Source: Leishmania mexicana MHOM/GT/2001/U1103
Taxonomy: Eukaryota; Euglenozoa; Kinetoplastea; Trypanosomatida; Trypanosomatidae
Reading direction: 5' to 3'
DNA: 64,000 nt
NCBI RefSeq assembly: GCF_000234665.1
Contig: NC_018314.1
Span: 248,001 to 312,000 of the forward strand
Position numbers and translations under genes: made by a program. The notes below the pieces were generated by a model. The model did not search any database. It saw only the letters and a list, made by a program, of their open reading frames with translations, and was not told where the DNA came from. Below are positions 62,478 through 64,000 of the stretch, piece by piece. The number at the start of each line of letters is the position of its first letter. Position 1 is the first letter of the stretch.

Positions 62478-62666
62478 CTAGTACCGTTGAAGGCATCTCT
62501 TGAGTTCCTCCGCATAAGCTTTGTTGAAGAGCTGAACGGCGGGGGACATCGGGGTGACCGCCGTGAAGGTGGCGCAGCAGGTGAAGCGCACCGTATAGAA
62601 GAAGAAGGCTAGGAGGCCCACGGTGAAGATGACCTTTGCACAGAACAAGGCAGCCGAAGGGAGCAT
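62478..62666 (-). CDS. small membrane protein, 62 residues
   Basis: A 62-residue open frame starting MLPSAALFCAKVIFTVGLLA at the ATG 62664-62666. It has one strong hydrophobic helix (about 5-24), an aromatic and Cys-containing patch, and a hydrophilic C-terminus (NKAYAEELKRCLQRY). A clear plus-strand purine run (62688-62720), polypyrimidine on the coding strand, lies just upstream where a splice signal would be. The composition is protein-like, unlike the low-complexity upstream extension in the same frame (to 62930), which I exclude. It may be a small subunit of a membrane complex in mitochondria or ER. I do not recognise the family. Confidence 0.5.
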   Translation of the reverse strand: MLPSAALFCAKVIFTVGLLAFFFYTVRFTCCATFTAVTPMSPAVQLFNKAYAEELKRCLQRY

Positions 62667-63193
62667 CTGGCTACGACGAAGCCTGAGGGCGCAAGGGGGT
62701 GGGGGTGGGAGAGAGGGAGTACAGATAGCTTTGATTGTATCAGGACTAAAGACAGACGCGCGCAGACATAGAGGTTGTCTGCGCGTGTGCTCGTACGTGT
62801 GTGGGGGGAGGGCGAGGGGGAGGGTGTGTGTGTAGGGGGTGGGGGGGGGGACGCAGAGGGCGCTCGTTGGCAGCAAGGGAAGACGCAGGAAGAGCGACAG
62901 TGAGGCGCGCGAGGCATGCCGCGCTAGCACAGGAGCGTCACGTGCACCAGCGGTGCCCGAGACAGCGAGAAGAGAGAAGCCAGGAAGTCCGGGCCACCAA
63001 CGGTGATGCCACCACGTCTTGCATGTACATCTTCCCTGTCTATGTGTGGTAGTTCACCGCATTTTCGGGTGTGCGGCTGTCGTTCGCTTTTTCACAGCAG
63101 CGGCCTCAATCATTACCTTCACGCCCATAAACATGCACGCTAACGCGCCCCGGGAGGAGAAGAGGCTGAGAGAGGAGGAGAGACGGGTGAAGC
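62667..63193. other. intergenic region upstream of the small gene
   Basis: About 530 bases with a G/A tract at 62688-62720, TG and G-rich sequence at 62797-62850, and the 3' flank of the ADAT2 gene. No further gene is seen. Confidence 0.5.
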
Positions 63194-64000
63194 TCAAGCC
63201 TTCCGGCGGCGCTTGTGCCCCGGGGCGTTGGGGTTCTCCCGCTCGTAGAAGCGTTGGAGGAGGCTGATGGCCTCTGCCTCGGTATGACCGCCCTCACTCA
63301 CGTACCCGGGCCACCACTCACCACTACAGACGACCCCACCCTCATCAGCGCTGGGCGAGCCCTTCGACGTGCCCACGAAGTGTGGCATGCTGGCTGCTGA
63401 CTGATCTGGTTGCGAAGGCTGTTGCAGCAGCCGCTGCTGTTGAAAAGGTGACGTGTGCAGCGCCAAGACGGTGCCGTTGCCGCCAAAGCGCGGGTTTCGA
63501 CAGCCGAAAAAGACGTGAGCGATACGGTTGTAGAGCAGCATCGCACCGCACATCACGCACGGTTCAACAGTGACGTAGAGGACATAGTCAGCCAGGCCGG
63601 ACAGTGGCGGGGTAGTTGGTGAGGAGGTCGATCCGCTTTCTTTCTCTTCCTCAACGAGTCCGTTCTCTCCTTCGCCAGCACCGGCTTTACTTGACCTCGC
63701 ACCCGCGCTTCCGTCTCCGCCTCTCGTTGCACTATCGATAAGCTTCTGAGCGGCGATGAACTCTGCGTGGGCCAGGGCATGGTGCTGCAGATTCGTTTGA
63801 TTACGGCCACGCGCAGCGATGCACGACTCGACCAGCTGGTCGCAGCTGAGCGGCGGGGCTGCGTGAGGTGACGCATTGACCACATCGTCCGACAGCTGCA
63901 GCGCGAGCTTCGCGTACACCGTTTCATTGGTGTCCGTGCGCACCAGCACGCAGCCAACAGGCACTTCACCCTCTTCCAGCGCCAGCTCGGCTTCCTTGAG
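63194..64000 (-). CDS. ADAT2: tRNA-specific adenosine deaminase 2 (ADAT2), 5' end outside window
   Basis: The C-terminal ~268 residues of a cytidine-deaminase-fold tRNA adenosine deaminase. The frame stays open to the window edge, reading LKEAELALEEGEVPVGCVLV, so the first residues and the start codon lie beyond 64000. The zinc site is complete: HAEFIAAQ (His ligand and catalytic Glu) and PCVMCGAML (two Cys ligands). HVFFGCRNPRFGGNG matches the usual FG..n...GG region. Two low-complexity insertions are notable: about 45 residues (rich in Gly, Ser, Glu) between the HAE and PCxxC motifs, and another after the catalytic domain. It ends in KRRRKA, a possible nuclear or RNA-binding signal. In trypanosomatids ADAT2 pairs with ADAT3 to make inosine at the tRNA wobble position. 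Confidence 0.88.
   Translation of the reverse strand, partial: LKEAELALEEGEVPVGCVLVRTDTNETVYAKLALQLSDDVVNASPHAAPPLSCDQLVESCIAARGRNQTNLQHHALAHAEFIAAQKLIDSATRGGDGSAGARSSKAGAGEGENGLVEEEKESGSTSSPTTPPLSGLADYVLYVTVEPCVMCGAMLLYNRIAHVFFGCRNPRFGGNGTVLALHTSPFQQQRLLQQPSQPDQSAASMPHFVGTSKGSPSADEGGVVCSGEWWPGYVSEGGHTEAEAISLLQRFYERENPNAPGHKRRRKA

Overview
The window looks like nuclear DNA of a trypanosomatid, most likely Leishmania or a close relative. The coding sequence is mostly GC-rich and every recognisable gene lacks introns. All 22 supported protein-coding genes lie on the minus strand, as in a Leishmania polycistronic transcription unit. They are separated by long non-coding stretches rich in CA/TG microsatellites and in minus-strand polypyrimidine tracts, which are the signals for trans-splicing and polyadenylation. 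The gene set (mitochondrial endonuclease G, tandem amino-acid permeases, TimRhom-like pseudorhomboid, SIDER2-like 3'UTR elements) fits the genus. From memory, endonuclease G lies on chromosome 10 in L. major, so this may be the syntenic region; the species cannot be fixed from the sequence alone.

Layout in plus-strand coordinates. 0.4-6 kb: a mitochondrial-type pentein/DDAH-like protein, then two diverged paralogous medium-chain oxidoreductases, the second with an N-myristoylation-type start; a perfect 27-bp inverted repeat lies between these two. 6.8-12.4 kb: a CAF-1 large-subunit homologue, an EF-hand-like protein and an ABC1/ADCK atypical kinase, in a stretch that becomes clearly poorer in GC. 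12.9-17.8 kb: about 5 kb with no credible gene and a base composition that flips abruptly from A/C-rich to G/T-rich near 15.245 kb. This is probably a gap-filling artefact and at least needs resequencing. 18.0-30.5 kb: endonuclease G, two type I membrane glycoproteins with NHL/beta-propeller-like ectodomains, and a CCCH zinc-finger protein. 31-46 kb: a conserved-looking unknown, a 1958-residue disordered protein, a catalytically dead rhomboid (TimRhom-like) and a coiled-coil protein. 46.5-55.3 kb: a large HEAT-repeat protein and the rRNA-processing factor RBM19/Mrd1. 56-61.3 kb: two tandem copies of an amino-acid permease with near-identical flanks, the first broken by an assembly gap. 62-64 kb: a candidate 62-residue membrane protein and the 3' part of the tRNA adenosine deaminase ADAT2, which runs off the right edge.

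The genes do not form one pathway. Their arrangement reflects polycistronic transcription, so regulation is expected mainly through 3'UTRs, including the SIDER2-like elements behind both permease copies. Three N-gaps (40700-40799, 52105-52155, 57530-57629) show this is a draft assembly. No tRNA, rRNA, CRISPR array or intact transposon was found.
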